Of a DNA stretch of 20,579 nucleotides, positions 1 through 5,901 are shown piece after piece. The notes under the pieces were generated by a model that was given only the letters and a program-made list of their open reading frames with translations, was not told the DNA's origin and did not search any database. Numbering within the stretch: the stretch's first letter is position 1; every line of letters begins with the position of its first letter. Position numbers and translations under genes: made by a program. Source of the DNA: Sporomusaceae bacterium (GTDB taxonomy: Bacteria > Bacillota > Negativicutes > DSM-13327); NCBI GenBank assembly GCA_027492445.1, contig JAPUES010000086.1, forward strand, positions 1 through 20,579. The letters run 5' to 3'.

Positions 1-2
1 CT

Positions 3-1067
3 CGTGGTACTTATATTTTCCCACCTAAACCATCCATGCGTCTTATCACGAATATCTTTGAATATTGCTCTAAAAATGTACCTAACTGGAATACAATTTC
101 TATCTCCGGTTACCATATTCGTGAAGCTGGCTCTACTGCTGCGCAAGAAATTGCTTTCACGATTGCTGATGGTATTGCTTATTGTGAAGCTGCTATTAAA
201 GCAGGACTTGACGTTGATGATTTCGCAGGACGCTTATCTTTCTTCTGGAATGCACATAACAATGTACTCGAAGAAGTAGCAAAATTCCGTGCTTCTCGTC
301 GTGTTTGGGCAAAAGTAATGAAAGAGCGTTTTGGCGCGAAAAATCCTAAGTCTTGGATGTTACGCGTACATACCCAAACTGCTGGCTCCATGCTGACTGC
401 TCAACAACCAGAAAACAACATTGTACGTGTTGCACTGCAAACTGCTGCTGCTGTAATGGGTGGTACTCAGTCCTTGCATACCAATTCTAAGGATGAGGCT
501 TTGGCACTTCCAACAGAAGATTCCGTACGTGTTGCTCTTCGTACACAACAGATTGTGGCCTACGAAAGCGGACTGGCTGATGTAGTTGATCCACTAGCTG
601 GTTCTTACTATGTAGAATCCATGACCAATGAAATTGAAGCAGAAGCTTGGAAATACATCCAAAAGATTGATGATATTGGCGGCGCTGTTGTAGCCATTGA
701 ACAAGGTTACATTCAAAAAGAAATTCAAGAAAGTGCTTACAAATGGCAAAAAGAAGTGGAAAACGATAATCGTATTATCGTTGGTGTTAACAAATTCCAA
801 ATCGAAGAAAAACCTGTTGAAGGTCTGCTCCGCGTAGATGCTTCTGTTGGCGAACTGCAAAAGAAAAAGCTTGCTGATCTAAGAGCAAAACGTGATAACG
901 TGGCTGTAAATGCTGCTCTTGCTGCATTGGAAAGTGGTTGTAGTGATGAAAATGTTAACCTTATGCCACTTATTATGGATGCGGTTAAAACTTATGCAAC
1001 ACTTGGCGAAATCTGTGGCGTAATGCGCAAAGTCTTTGGCGAATACCAAGCAGTCGCAACACTGTAA
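3..1067 (+). CDS. mcmA1: Methylmalonyl-CoA mutase, catalytic (large) subunit, 5'-truncated
   Basis: This is the C-terminal 354 residues of the TIM-barrel catalytic subunit that interconverts succinyl-CoA and (R)-methylmalonyl-CoA by an adenosylcobalamin radical mechanism in the cytoplasm. The frame is open from base 3, so the true start lies upstream of the window; the family subunit is usually about 550 residues. The fragment begins RGTYIFPPKPSMR and continues to SISGYHIREAG. By spacing, its first Arg matches Arg207 of the Propionibacterium enzyme (37 residues before the active-site His244), and fragment residue 38 matches that His. Arg at this position binds the substrate carboxylate and separates methylmalonyl- from isobutyryl-CoA mutases, which have Gln; that is family knowledge from memory. 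The gene ends without a B12-binding domain, which is the next gene 23 bases on, so this is the split type. The neighbours meaB and mce support the assignment. The gene symbol follows archaeal split-enzyme usage. Confidence 0.93.
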   Translation, partial: RGTYIFPPKPSMRLITNIFEYCSKNVPNWNTISISGYHIREAGSTAAQEIAFTIADGIAYCEAAIKAGLDVDDFAGRLSFFWNAHNNVLEEVAKFRASRRVWAKVMKERFGAKNPKSWMLRVHTQTAGSMLTAQQPENNIVRVALQTAAAVMGGTQSLHTNSKDEALALPTEDSVRVALRTQQIVAYESGLADVVDPLAGSYYVESMTNEIEAEAWKYIQKIDDIGGAVVAIEQGYIQKEIQESAYKWQKEVENDNRIIVGVNKFQIEEKPVEGLLRVDASVGELQKKKLADLRAKRDNVAVNAALAALESGCSDENVNLMPLIMDAVKTYATLGEICGVMRKVFGEYQAVATL

Positions 1068-1090
1068 GAGACGTAGGAGGAGGAATAACG

Positions 1091-1483
1091 ATGGAAAAAC
1101 GTGTTAGAGTATTAGTAGCAAAACCTGGTCTAGACGGACATGATCGTGGTGCAAAAGTTGTAGCTCGTGCATTACGTGATGCTGGATTTGAGGTTATTTA
1201 TACAGGACTTCGTCAAACACCAGAACAAATTGCAGAAGCAGCTTTGCAAGAAGATGTAAATGTAATTGCTCTTAGCTTATTGTCTGGAGCACATAATCAT
1301 TTGTTCCCACGTATTGTAGAATTAATCCGTAATAGTGGTATGACAGATGTTCTTATGATTGGTGGCGGTGTTATCCCTGATTCTGATATACCTTCTTTAA
1401 AAGAAGCTGGTATTGCAGAAGTATTTACGCCAGGTACACCAACTACAGCGATTATTGATTATATTAATGCAAACGTAAAATAA
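1091..1483 (+). CDS. mcmA2: Methylmalonyl-CoA mutase, cobalamin-binding small subunit
   Basis: A stand-alone 130-residue B12-binding domain that supplies the cobalamin to the catalytic subunit encoded just upstream. It opens with KPGLDGHDRGAK, containing the DxHxxG motif whose His replaces dimethylbenzimidazole as the lower cobalt ligand. It also has the SLLSGAH segment and the GGG turn (MIGGGVIPDSD) typical of the Rossmann-like cobalamin fold. Length and start agree with split mutases; in fused enzymes this domain forms the last ~130 residues of one chain. A purine-rich GGAGGAGG tract (1077-1084) precedes the ATG. It is translated from the same transcript as the large subunit. Split small subunits of isobutyryl- or 2-hydroxyisobutyryl-CoA mutases look similar, but the Arg in the partner subunit and the mce/mmdA neighbours favour methylmalonyl-CoA. 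Confidence 0.93.
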   Translation: MEKRVRVLVAKPGLDGHDRGAKVVARALRDAGFEVIYTGLRQTPEQIAEAALQEDVNVIALSLLSGAHNHLFPRIVELIRNSGMTDVLMIGGGVIPDSDIPSLKEAGIAEVFTPGTPTTAIIDYINANVK

Positions 1484-1493
1484 ATGTATCTGT

Positions 1494-1527
1494 GGGCTGT
1501 GCACCTGGCTTTTGGGGGCACAGTCCC
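1494..1527 (+). other. Hairpin between mutase small subunit and meaB
   Basis: GGGCTGTGC (1494-1502) can pair with GCACAGTCCC (1518-1527) with one bulged T. Two further G-C pairs (1504-1505 with 1515-1516) are possible after an A-G mismatch. No U-tract follows, so it is not a standard terminator. The right arm read with its flank on the minus strand is GGGACTGTGCCCC, which resembles short dispersed palindromes of Gram-positive genomes. It lies directly after the small-subunit stop and ends 4 bases before the meaB ribosome-binding site, so it could protect the upstream message or tune meaB translation. Role unproven. Confidence 0.5.
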
Positions 1528-1543
1528 ATTAGGTGGTGCAAAG

Positions 1544-2482
1544 ATGAACATTGCAGAAGAGTTATTAGCAGGCTCTCGGCTAGCCTTATCGCGGGCCATT
1601 ACAGCAGTGGAAAATGAGTATGATGATGCAGTAGATATCATGCAAAAACTGTATGCCAGTACTGGTAATGCTCATGTTATTGGCATTACAGGACCTCCAG
1701 GAGCTGGTAAAAGTACTATGACTGATAAGCTAGCCAAAGAATATCGCAAGCAAGGAAAAACGGTAGGTATCATTGCGATTGATCCTACCAGTCCATTTTC
1801 TGGGGGCGCTATTTTAGGTGATCGCATTCGTATGAACGATTTAACATTAGATCCAGGCGTTTTTATCCGTAGCATGGGTACTCGCGGCAGTTTAGGCGGA
1901 TTATCCCGTAAAACTGCGGAAGCCATAAAAATTATGGATGCTGCAGGCAGAGATGTTATTCTAGTGGAGACCGTGGGTGTAGGACAATCAGAAGTTGATA
2001 TTGTTAAAACCGCTGATACCATTATCGTAGTTTTAGTACCTGGTCTAGGCGATGATATTCAAGCCATTAAAGCTGGAATCTTGGAGATAGGCGATATTTT
2101 TGCCATCAATAAGGCTGATCATGATGGGGTAGATCGTTTGAATACGGAACTGGAAATGATGTTGGATCTTAACCAGTTGAAAGCCCAGTGGCGTCCACCG
2201 ATTAAACGAGTGGTTTCCCATCGGGGTGAAGGTATTAGTGAATTGGCAGAATCCATAAGTGAACATATTGTTCAATCAAGAGAATCAGGACAATTTTCTA
2301 AAAGACGTACAGAACGTACGCGCAGTGAACTACTCTCCATGCTTGACGAACAAATTGGACGCCACGTCCGGAAAAAACTATCTGATGAAGGTCAGATGGA
2401 TGAATTAGTTGCCAGTGTGGATTCTCGAGAAAGAAATCCCTATGCCGTTGTAAAAGATATAATGGCAAGCGTATTACGATAA
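1544..2482 (+). CDS. meaB: MeaB/ArgK-family GTPase, methylmalonyl-CoA mutase chaperone
   Basis: A P-loop GTPase of the SIMIBI class that gates cofactor loading and protects adenosylcobalamin in methylmalonyl-CoA mutase. Visible motifs are the Walker A GPPGAGKST, the base-recognition NKAD, the DPTSPFSGGAILGDRIRM block and the VETVGVGQSEVD switch segment, all characteristic of MeaB rather than other SIMIBI GTPases. I chose ATG 1544, giving 312 residues. It has an AGGTGG Shine-Dalgarno at 1531-1536 and begins MNIAEELLAGSR, which resembles family N-termini. The in-frame ATG at 1484 abuts the previous stop, has no ribosome-binding site and would translate through a hairpin. The gene lies directly behind both mutase subunits, the usual arrangement for this chaperone. 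The old name ArgK (arginine/ornithine transport kinase) is a historical misannotation. Confidence 0.94.
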   Translation: MNIAEELLAGSRLALSRAITAVENEYDDAVDIMQKLYASTGNAHVIGITGPPGAGKSTMTDKLAKEYRKQGKTVGIIAIDPTSPFSGGAILGDRIRMNDLTLDPGVFIRSMGTRGSLGGLSRKTAEAIKIMDAAGRDVILVETVGVGQSEVDIVKTADTIIVVLVPGLGDDIQAIKAGILEIGDIFAINKADHDGVDRLNTELEMMLDLNQLKAQWRPPIKRVVSHRGEGISELAESISEHIVQSRESGQFSKRRTERTRSELLSMLDEQIGRHVRKKLSDEGQMDELVASVDSRERNPYAVVKDIMASVLR

Positions 2483-2506
2483 AACTGTTTGAGGAGGATT
2501 ATTATT

Positions 2507-2914
2507 ATGTTTAAAACATTAAAAGTAGATCATATTGGTATCGCTGTTAAAGATTTAGAACAAGCTAAGAAATTCTATACAGAAGTTCTTGGCATGACAG
2601 TTATGGGTGAAGAAACAGTTGAACAACAAAAAGTAAAAGTTTGCTTTATTCCTTGTGGTGATAGTGAAGTTGAACTATTGGAATCCACTGCTCCAGATGG
2701 ACCGATTGCAAAGTTTATTGAAAAAAATGGCGAAGGTGTACAACACATTGCCTTGCGCGTTGACAATATTGAAGCTGCAATTGCCGATCTTAAGGAAAAA
2801 GGTGTGCGCATGATTGACGAGGCTCCTCGTTATGGTGCTGGTGCAGCTAAAATCGCTTTTGTTCATCCTAAAGCAACGGGTGGCATTTTGCTAGAATTGT
2901 CTGAACGTAAATAG
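2507..2914 (+). CDS. mce: Methylmalonyl-CoA epimerase
   Basis: A 135-residue vicinal-oxygen-chelate fold enzyme that interconverts (R)- and (S)-methylmalonyl-CoA. It links the mutase (R form) to the biotin-dependent carboxyltransferase (S form). Two VOC repeats are visible. The first carries DHIGIAVKDLEQAKKFY with the metal-ligand His near residue 8. The second carries GVQHIALRVDNI with another His, and the C-terminal GGILLELSE supplies the Glu ligand. The start is ATG 2507 with AGGAGG at 2492-2497; an in-frame TTG at 2489 lies at the edge of that ribosome-binding site and is rejected. It follows meaB by 24 bases and is the last gene before a hairpin at 2959-2989, so it probably closes the mutase operon. 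Confidence 0.95.
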   Translation: MFKTLKVDHIGIAVKDLEQAKKFYTEVLGMTVMGEETVEQQKVKVCFIPCGDSEVELLESTAPDGPIAKFIEKNGEGVQHIALRVDNIEAAIADLKEKGVRMIDEAPRYGAGAAKIAFVHPKATGGILLELSERK

Positions 2915-2958
2915 GTTATAATAACGCTATAGATGTTAAAGGACATTCTCTCTAAGGG

Positions 2959-2994
2959 AAAGTAAATGTAGTAGTAGTACATTTACTTTGTTTT
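2959..2994 (+). terminator. Probable intrinsic terminator after mce
   Basis: AAAGTAAATGTA (2959-2970) and TACATTTACTTT (2978-2989) form a perfect 12-bp stem around a 7-base loop, followed by GTTTT (2990-2994). The stem is AT-rich, so it is weaker than the other two terminators in the window. It sits 45 bases after the mce stop and just before a strong promoter, which supports a transcription-unit boundary. Confidence 0.6.
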
Positions 2995-3006
2995 AGGAAG
3001 AGGAAT

Positions 3007-3034
3007 TTGACATTTTATAATGAGATCATATAAT
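3007..3034 (+). promoter_or_regulatory. Consensus sigma-A promoter of the mmdA operon
   Basis: A perfect -35 TTGACA (3007-3012) and a perfect -10 TATAAT (3029-3034) are separated by 16 bases. Initiation is expected near 3041, leaving about 70 bases of AT-rich leader before the mmdA ATG at 3110. Both hexamers match consensus, so strong, largely constitutive transcription is expected. The 16-base spacer is one short of optimum. I see no obvious operator palindrome around it. Confidence 0.8.
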
Positions 3035-3109
3035 GTATACAATTATAAAATATTGCAAACTATATAGTCTTATTATATAGTGATATTTGAATGTTGTTGG
3101 AGGTGTAAA

Positions 3110-4639
3110 ATGGCTACAGTTCAAGAGAAAATTGAAGATTTAAAAGCGAGGCAGGAAAAAATCAAGCTAGGTGGCGGTCAAAAACGTATTGACAAGCAAC
3201 ATGCTACTGGTAAACTAACTGCTCGCGAGCGTGTAGAAAAATTACTTGATGCCAATACCTTTGTGGAATTGGATCAATTTGTTACTCATCGCTGTGTTAA
3301 CTTTGATATGGCATCCGTAGAAGCGCCAGGTGAAGGTGTTGTTACTGGTTATGGTACCATTGAAGGACGATTGGTCTATGTATTTGCACAAGATTTCACT
3401 GTAGTAGGTGGATCCCTTGGGGAAATGCATGCTGCTAAAATCGTTAAAGTACAACAACTAGCTTTAAAAATGGGTGCACCAATCATTGGTATCAATGATT
3501 CTGGTGGAGCGCGTATTCAAGAAGCGGTTGATGCACTTGCTGGTTATGGAAAGATATTCTATAACAATACGCTAGCATCAGGCGTTATTCCTCAAATCTC
3601 CGTTATCATGGGACCATGTGCGGGTGGTGCAGTATATTCACCAGCTTTGACAGACTTTATCTACATGGTAAAGAAAACAAGCCAAATGTTTATTACTGGT
3701 CCACAAGTTATTAAGTCCGTAACGGGTGAAGAAGTAACAGCTGAAGTATTAGGTGGGGCAATGACTCACAATACAACTTCAGGGGTTGCACATTTTGTTG
3801 CTGAGAATGATGATGATTGCTTAGAACAAATACGCTATCTCATGAGCTTCTTGCCAAGCAATAACTTGGAAGGCACTCCTGTTGCAGCATGTACAGACGA
3901 TATCAATCGTATGGATGAATCCTTAAATACCTTGTTACCAGACAATCCAAATCAACCTTACAACATGAAGGACATTATTACTTCTATTGTAGATAATGGT
4001 GAATTTTATGAAGTACAACCATATTTTGCACAAAATATCATTACTTGTTTTGCTCGTTTTGACGGACAATCCGTAGGTATTATTGCAAATCAACCATCCG
4101 TAATGGCAGGTTGCTTGGATGTTGATGCCTCTGATAAATCTGCACGTTTCATTCGTTTCTGTGATGCTTTCAATATTCCATTACTTAATTTGGTTGACGT
4201 TCCTGGTTTCTTACCTGGTGTAAGCCAAGAGTACGGTGGTATTATTCGTCATGGTGCAAAAATGTTATATGCATACTCAGAAGCAACAGTGCCTAAGATT
4301 ACGGTTATTACCCGTAAGGCTTATGGTGGATCTTATTTAGCCATGTGTTCACAAGACTTAGGTGCAGATCAGGTAATGGCTTGGCCAACATCTGAGATTG
4401 CAGTTATGGGTCCTGCTGGCGCAGCAAATATTATCTTCCGTGGAGACCCTGAGGTTAAAGCTAAAACTGAGCAGTATATAGAAGAATTTGCCACTCCCTA
4501 TAAAGCAGCGGAACGCGGTTTTGTTGACCAGGTTATTGAACCTAAAGAAACCAGACCACGCATTATCACAGCGCTCAGTATGCTAGCTAGTAAGCGTGAA
4601 CAACGGCCACAAAAGAAACATGGCAATATTCCGCTATAA
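3110..4639 (+). CDS. mmdA: Methylmalonyl-CoA decarboxylase alpha subunit / carboxyltransferase
   Basis: A 509-residue acyl-CoA carboxyltransferase, the length expected for MmdA and close to the 12S subunit of transcarboxylase and to PccB. It moves the carboxyl group from (S)-methylmalonyl-CoA to biotin on the carrier protein, releasing propionyl-CoA. It has the duplicated crotonase-like fold of the family. The N-terminal half carries DSGGARIQEAVDAL and the oxyanion-hole region GPCAGGAVYSPA. The C-terminal half carries VDVPGFLPGVSQE, ITRKAYGGSYLAM and the MGPAGAANIIFR segment. ATG 3110 is preceded by GGAGG (3099-3103); an in-frame GTG at 3080 lacks a site and is rejected. It starts its own transcription unit, ahead of a small MmdE-like gene and a biotin carrier. 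Sequence alone cannot separate decarboxylase, transcarboxylase and carboxylase roles. Confidence 0.93.
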   Translation: MATVQEKIEDLKARQEKIKLGGGQKRIDKQHATGKLTARERVEKLLDANTFVELDQFVTHRCVNFDMASVEAPGEGVVTGYGTIEGRLVYVFAQDFTVVGGSLGEMHAAKIVKVQQLALKMGAPIIGINDSGGARIQEAVDALAGYGKIFYNNTLASGVIPQISVIMGPCAGGAVYSPALTDFIYMVKKTSQMFITGPQVIKSVTGEEVTAEVLGGAMTHNTTSGVAHFVAENDDDCLEQIRYLMSFLPSNNLEGTPVAACTDDINRMDESLNTLLPDNPNQPYNMKDIITSIVDNGEFYEVQPYFAQNIITCFARFDGQSVGIIANQPSVMAGCLDVDASDKSARFIRFCDAFNIPLLNLVDVPGFLPGVSQEYGGIIRHGAKMLYAYSEATVPKITVITRKAYGGSYLAMCSQDLGADQVMAWPTSEIAVMGPAGAANIIFRGDPEVKAKTEQYIEEFATPYKAAERGFVDQVIEPKETRPRIITALSMLASKREQRPQKKHGNIPL

Positions 4640-4656
4640 GGAAGGTGTGGACTAGT

Positions 4657-4806
4657 ATGAAAATAGATGCAAAAAATATTGCCCCGGAAGTTGTAGCAGT
4701 TATTACTGCGGCTATTTATCAAATGATGGGTGGTACAAGCTTTCAGGCAGTAAAAATCAGACGTGACAGCGAGGTATGGATTAACGCTGGTCGCAAAAAC
4801 GCATAA
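4657..4806 (+). CDS. Small MmdE-like subunit (49 residues)
   Basis: A 49-residue ORF, easily missed by gene callers, starting MKIDAKNIAPEVVAV and ending in WINAGRKNA. It resembles the epsilon subunit of Veillonella methylmalonyl-CoA decarboxylase and the soluble C-terminal tail of delta/gamma subunits of the Na+-pumping decarboxylases. These share an EVVAVITAAI-like helix, then a short V-x-I-R-R strand and a W-x-x-A-G-R ending. No membrane segment is present. It begins 17 bases after the mmdA stop with GGAAGGTG upstream (4640-4647) and ends 43 bases before the biotin carrier, so it is clearly part of the operon. In the Veillonella enzyme such subunits stabilise the complex rather than catalyse. 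I inferred the relationship from remembered motif similarity, not an alignment. Confidence 0.8.
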   Translation: MKIDAKNIAPEVVAVITAAIYQMMGGTSFQAVKIRRDSEVWINAGRKNA

Positions 4807-4849
4807 TTAAAAATTTAGTAATGATATAAATATTGTGGAGGTTAGTAAA

Positions 4850-5236
4850 ATGAAAAAGTTTAACATAACTGTAAATGGTGCTACATATCAAGTTGAGGTT
4901 GAAGAAGTGAAAGAGGTAAAAGCAGCTGCTCCTGTAGCAAAAGCTGCTGCACCTGCAGCAAAAGCAGCAGCTCCTGCAGCTCCTGCTGCTGCGGCTCCTG
5001 CACCTGCTGAAGTTGGCGCTGGCGATACTGCTGTAAATTCTCCAATGCCTGGGAAAATCATCAAAGTAATTGCTGAAGCTGGTAAAGCAGTGAAAAAAGG
5101 CGATGTACTAATGATTCTTGAAGCTATGAAAATGCAAAATGAAATTACAGCTCCTGTTGATGGTATCTTAAAATCCATTAATGCAGCAGCGGATCAAAGT
5201 GTAAAAACTGGCGAAATCCTAGCAGTTATTAAGTAA
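4850..5236 (+). CDS. mmdC: Biotin carrier subunit (BCCP-like) of the Mmd complex
   Basis: A 128-residue biotin carrier that ferries the carboxyl group between active sites. There are three zones: a short N-terminal strand region (residues 1-24, MKKFNITVNGATYQVEVEE), an Ala/Pro-rich flexible hinge (about 25-57), and a biotinyl domain (about 62-128). The domain contains the canonical EAMKMQ with the biotinylated Lys94, PMPGKI on the opposite side, and a closing GEILAVIK strand. ATG 4850 is served by GGAGG at 4837-4841; an in-frame GTG at 4835 overlaps that site. The carrier ends the operon, 15 bases before a strong terminator. The low-complexity hinge is encoded by GCA/GCT/CCT triplets, so its length may vary between strains by slippage. 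It could equally serve a transcarboxylase (1.3S-like) or share duty with another biotin enzyme. Confidence 0.93.
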   Translation: MKKFNITVNGATYQVEVEEVKEVKAAAPVAKAAAPAAKAAAPAAPAAAAPAPAEVGAGDTAVNSPMPGKIIKVIAEAGKAVKKGDVLMILEAMKMQNEITAPVDGILKSINAAADQSVKTGEILAVIK

Positions 5237-5250
5237 TCTAAAGTAGGTAA

Positions 5251-5280
5251 AAAAAGTGCAGCTTAAGAGCTGCACTTTTT
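5251..5280 (+). terminator. Strong intrinsic terminator of the mmd operon
   Basis: AAAAAGTGCAGCT (5251-5263) pairs perfectly with AGCTGCACTTTTT (5268-5280) around a TAAG tetraloop. The A-tract/U-tract flanks are built into the stem, so it may act on both strands. It lies just after the biotin-carrier stop and separates the mmd and rnf transcription units. Confidence 0.93.
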
Positions 5281-5395
5281 TATATACTTTTTTAAATAGA
5301 ACTTAAAAATAAACAATAAAGAAGTACACCATAGGTAATAGGTATAAGAATAAAAGAAAGTAATTATTTGGAAATCTGGATTCTTCTTAGATGTG

Positions 5396-5425
5396 TTGAC
5401 AGGAACTATTTAACTGGTGTAGAGT
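5396..5425 (+). promoter_or_regulatory. Probable promoter of the rseC-rnf operon
   Basis: A perfect -35 TTGACA (5396-5401) is followed after 18 bases by TAGAGT (5420-5425), a four-of-six -10. Initiation would fall near 5432, about 30 bases before the rseC ATG. It sits in the ~180-base AT-rich gap after the mmd terminator, in which I see no other feature. The non-ideal -10 and long spacer suggest a weaker or regulated promoter than that of mmdA. Confidence 0.55.
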
Positions 5426-5461
5426 AGCAATATGTAATCATTATGATGGAAAGGAGACTAT

Positions 5462-5878
5462 ATGGACAAGGAACAGGAAGGAATTGTTCTCGAAATTATG
5501 AAAGGCAATTTGGCAAAAGTCAAAACCAGCCGGCATAATGATTGTGAGAACTGTGGTGCTTGTCCAGGTAATTCAGCAATCGTTCTAGAAGTTAGTAATG
5601 ATATTGGTGCTAGACCAGGGCAACGCGTAATTGTCGAAGTACGAGAAATCAATATGCTAAAAGCGGCGTTTATTGTATATATACTGCCATTAATTGCAGT
5701 GTTTATTGGCGCAATAGCAGGGAGTTTTTTAAGTCAAACAATGGGTAAAGAATCCTTGGGATTCCAAGTGTTAGGCGGGAGCATTGGGTTTCTGCTATCG
5801 ATAATTTATATTAAGTATTTTGACTCTGCTGCTAGATTAGATGTCAAAATGCGACCAATGATTGTACGTATTTTGTAA
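5462..5878 (+). CDS. rseC: RseC/MucC-family membrane protein
   Basis: A 138-residue protein of the SoxR-reducing-system RseC family. The N-terminal ~60 residues are soluble and include a cysteine cluster CENCGACPG (Cys28, Cys31, Cys34) that may bind an iron-sulfur cluster or act in redox chemistry. Two membrane helices follow (about 64-83 and 95-115), then a short charged tail. AAGGAG (5451-5456) lies 5 bases before ATG 5462. In E. coli RseC assists the Rsx (Rnf-type) complex that reduces SoxR and also affects sigma-E signalling. Here it is the first gene of the rnf operon, 23 bases before rnfC, which points to a role in assembly, maturation or electron delivery for Rnf rather than stress signalling. 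That specific role is inference. Confidence 0.85.
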   Translation: MDKEQEGIVLEIMKGNLAKVKTSRHNDCENCGACPGNSAIVLEVSNDIGARPGQRVIVEVREINMLKAAFIVYILPLIAVFIGAIAGSFLSQTMGKESLGFQVLGGSIGFLLSIIYIKYFDSAARLDVKMRPMIVRIL

Positions 5879-5901
5879 TAAGTTTCAGAAGAGGTGATAC
5901 T

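Noticed and set aside
1484..1543. Upstream ATG extending meaB by 20 residues
   Set aside because: It abuts the previous stop, has no ribosome-binding site and encodes the hairpin sequence; ATG 1544 has a clear site and a typical N-terminus.
4888..5178. Long Ala-rich antisense reading frame opposite the biotin carrier
   Set aside because: It mirrors the GCN/CCN-rich hinge and conserved biotinyl domain on the plus strand; no ribosome-binding site or family match.
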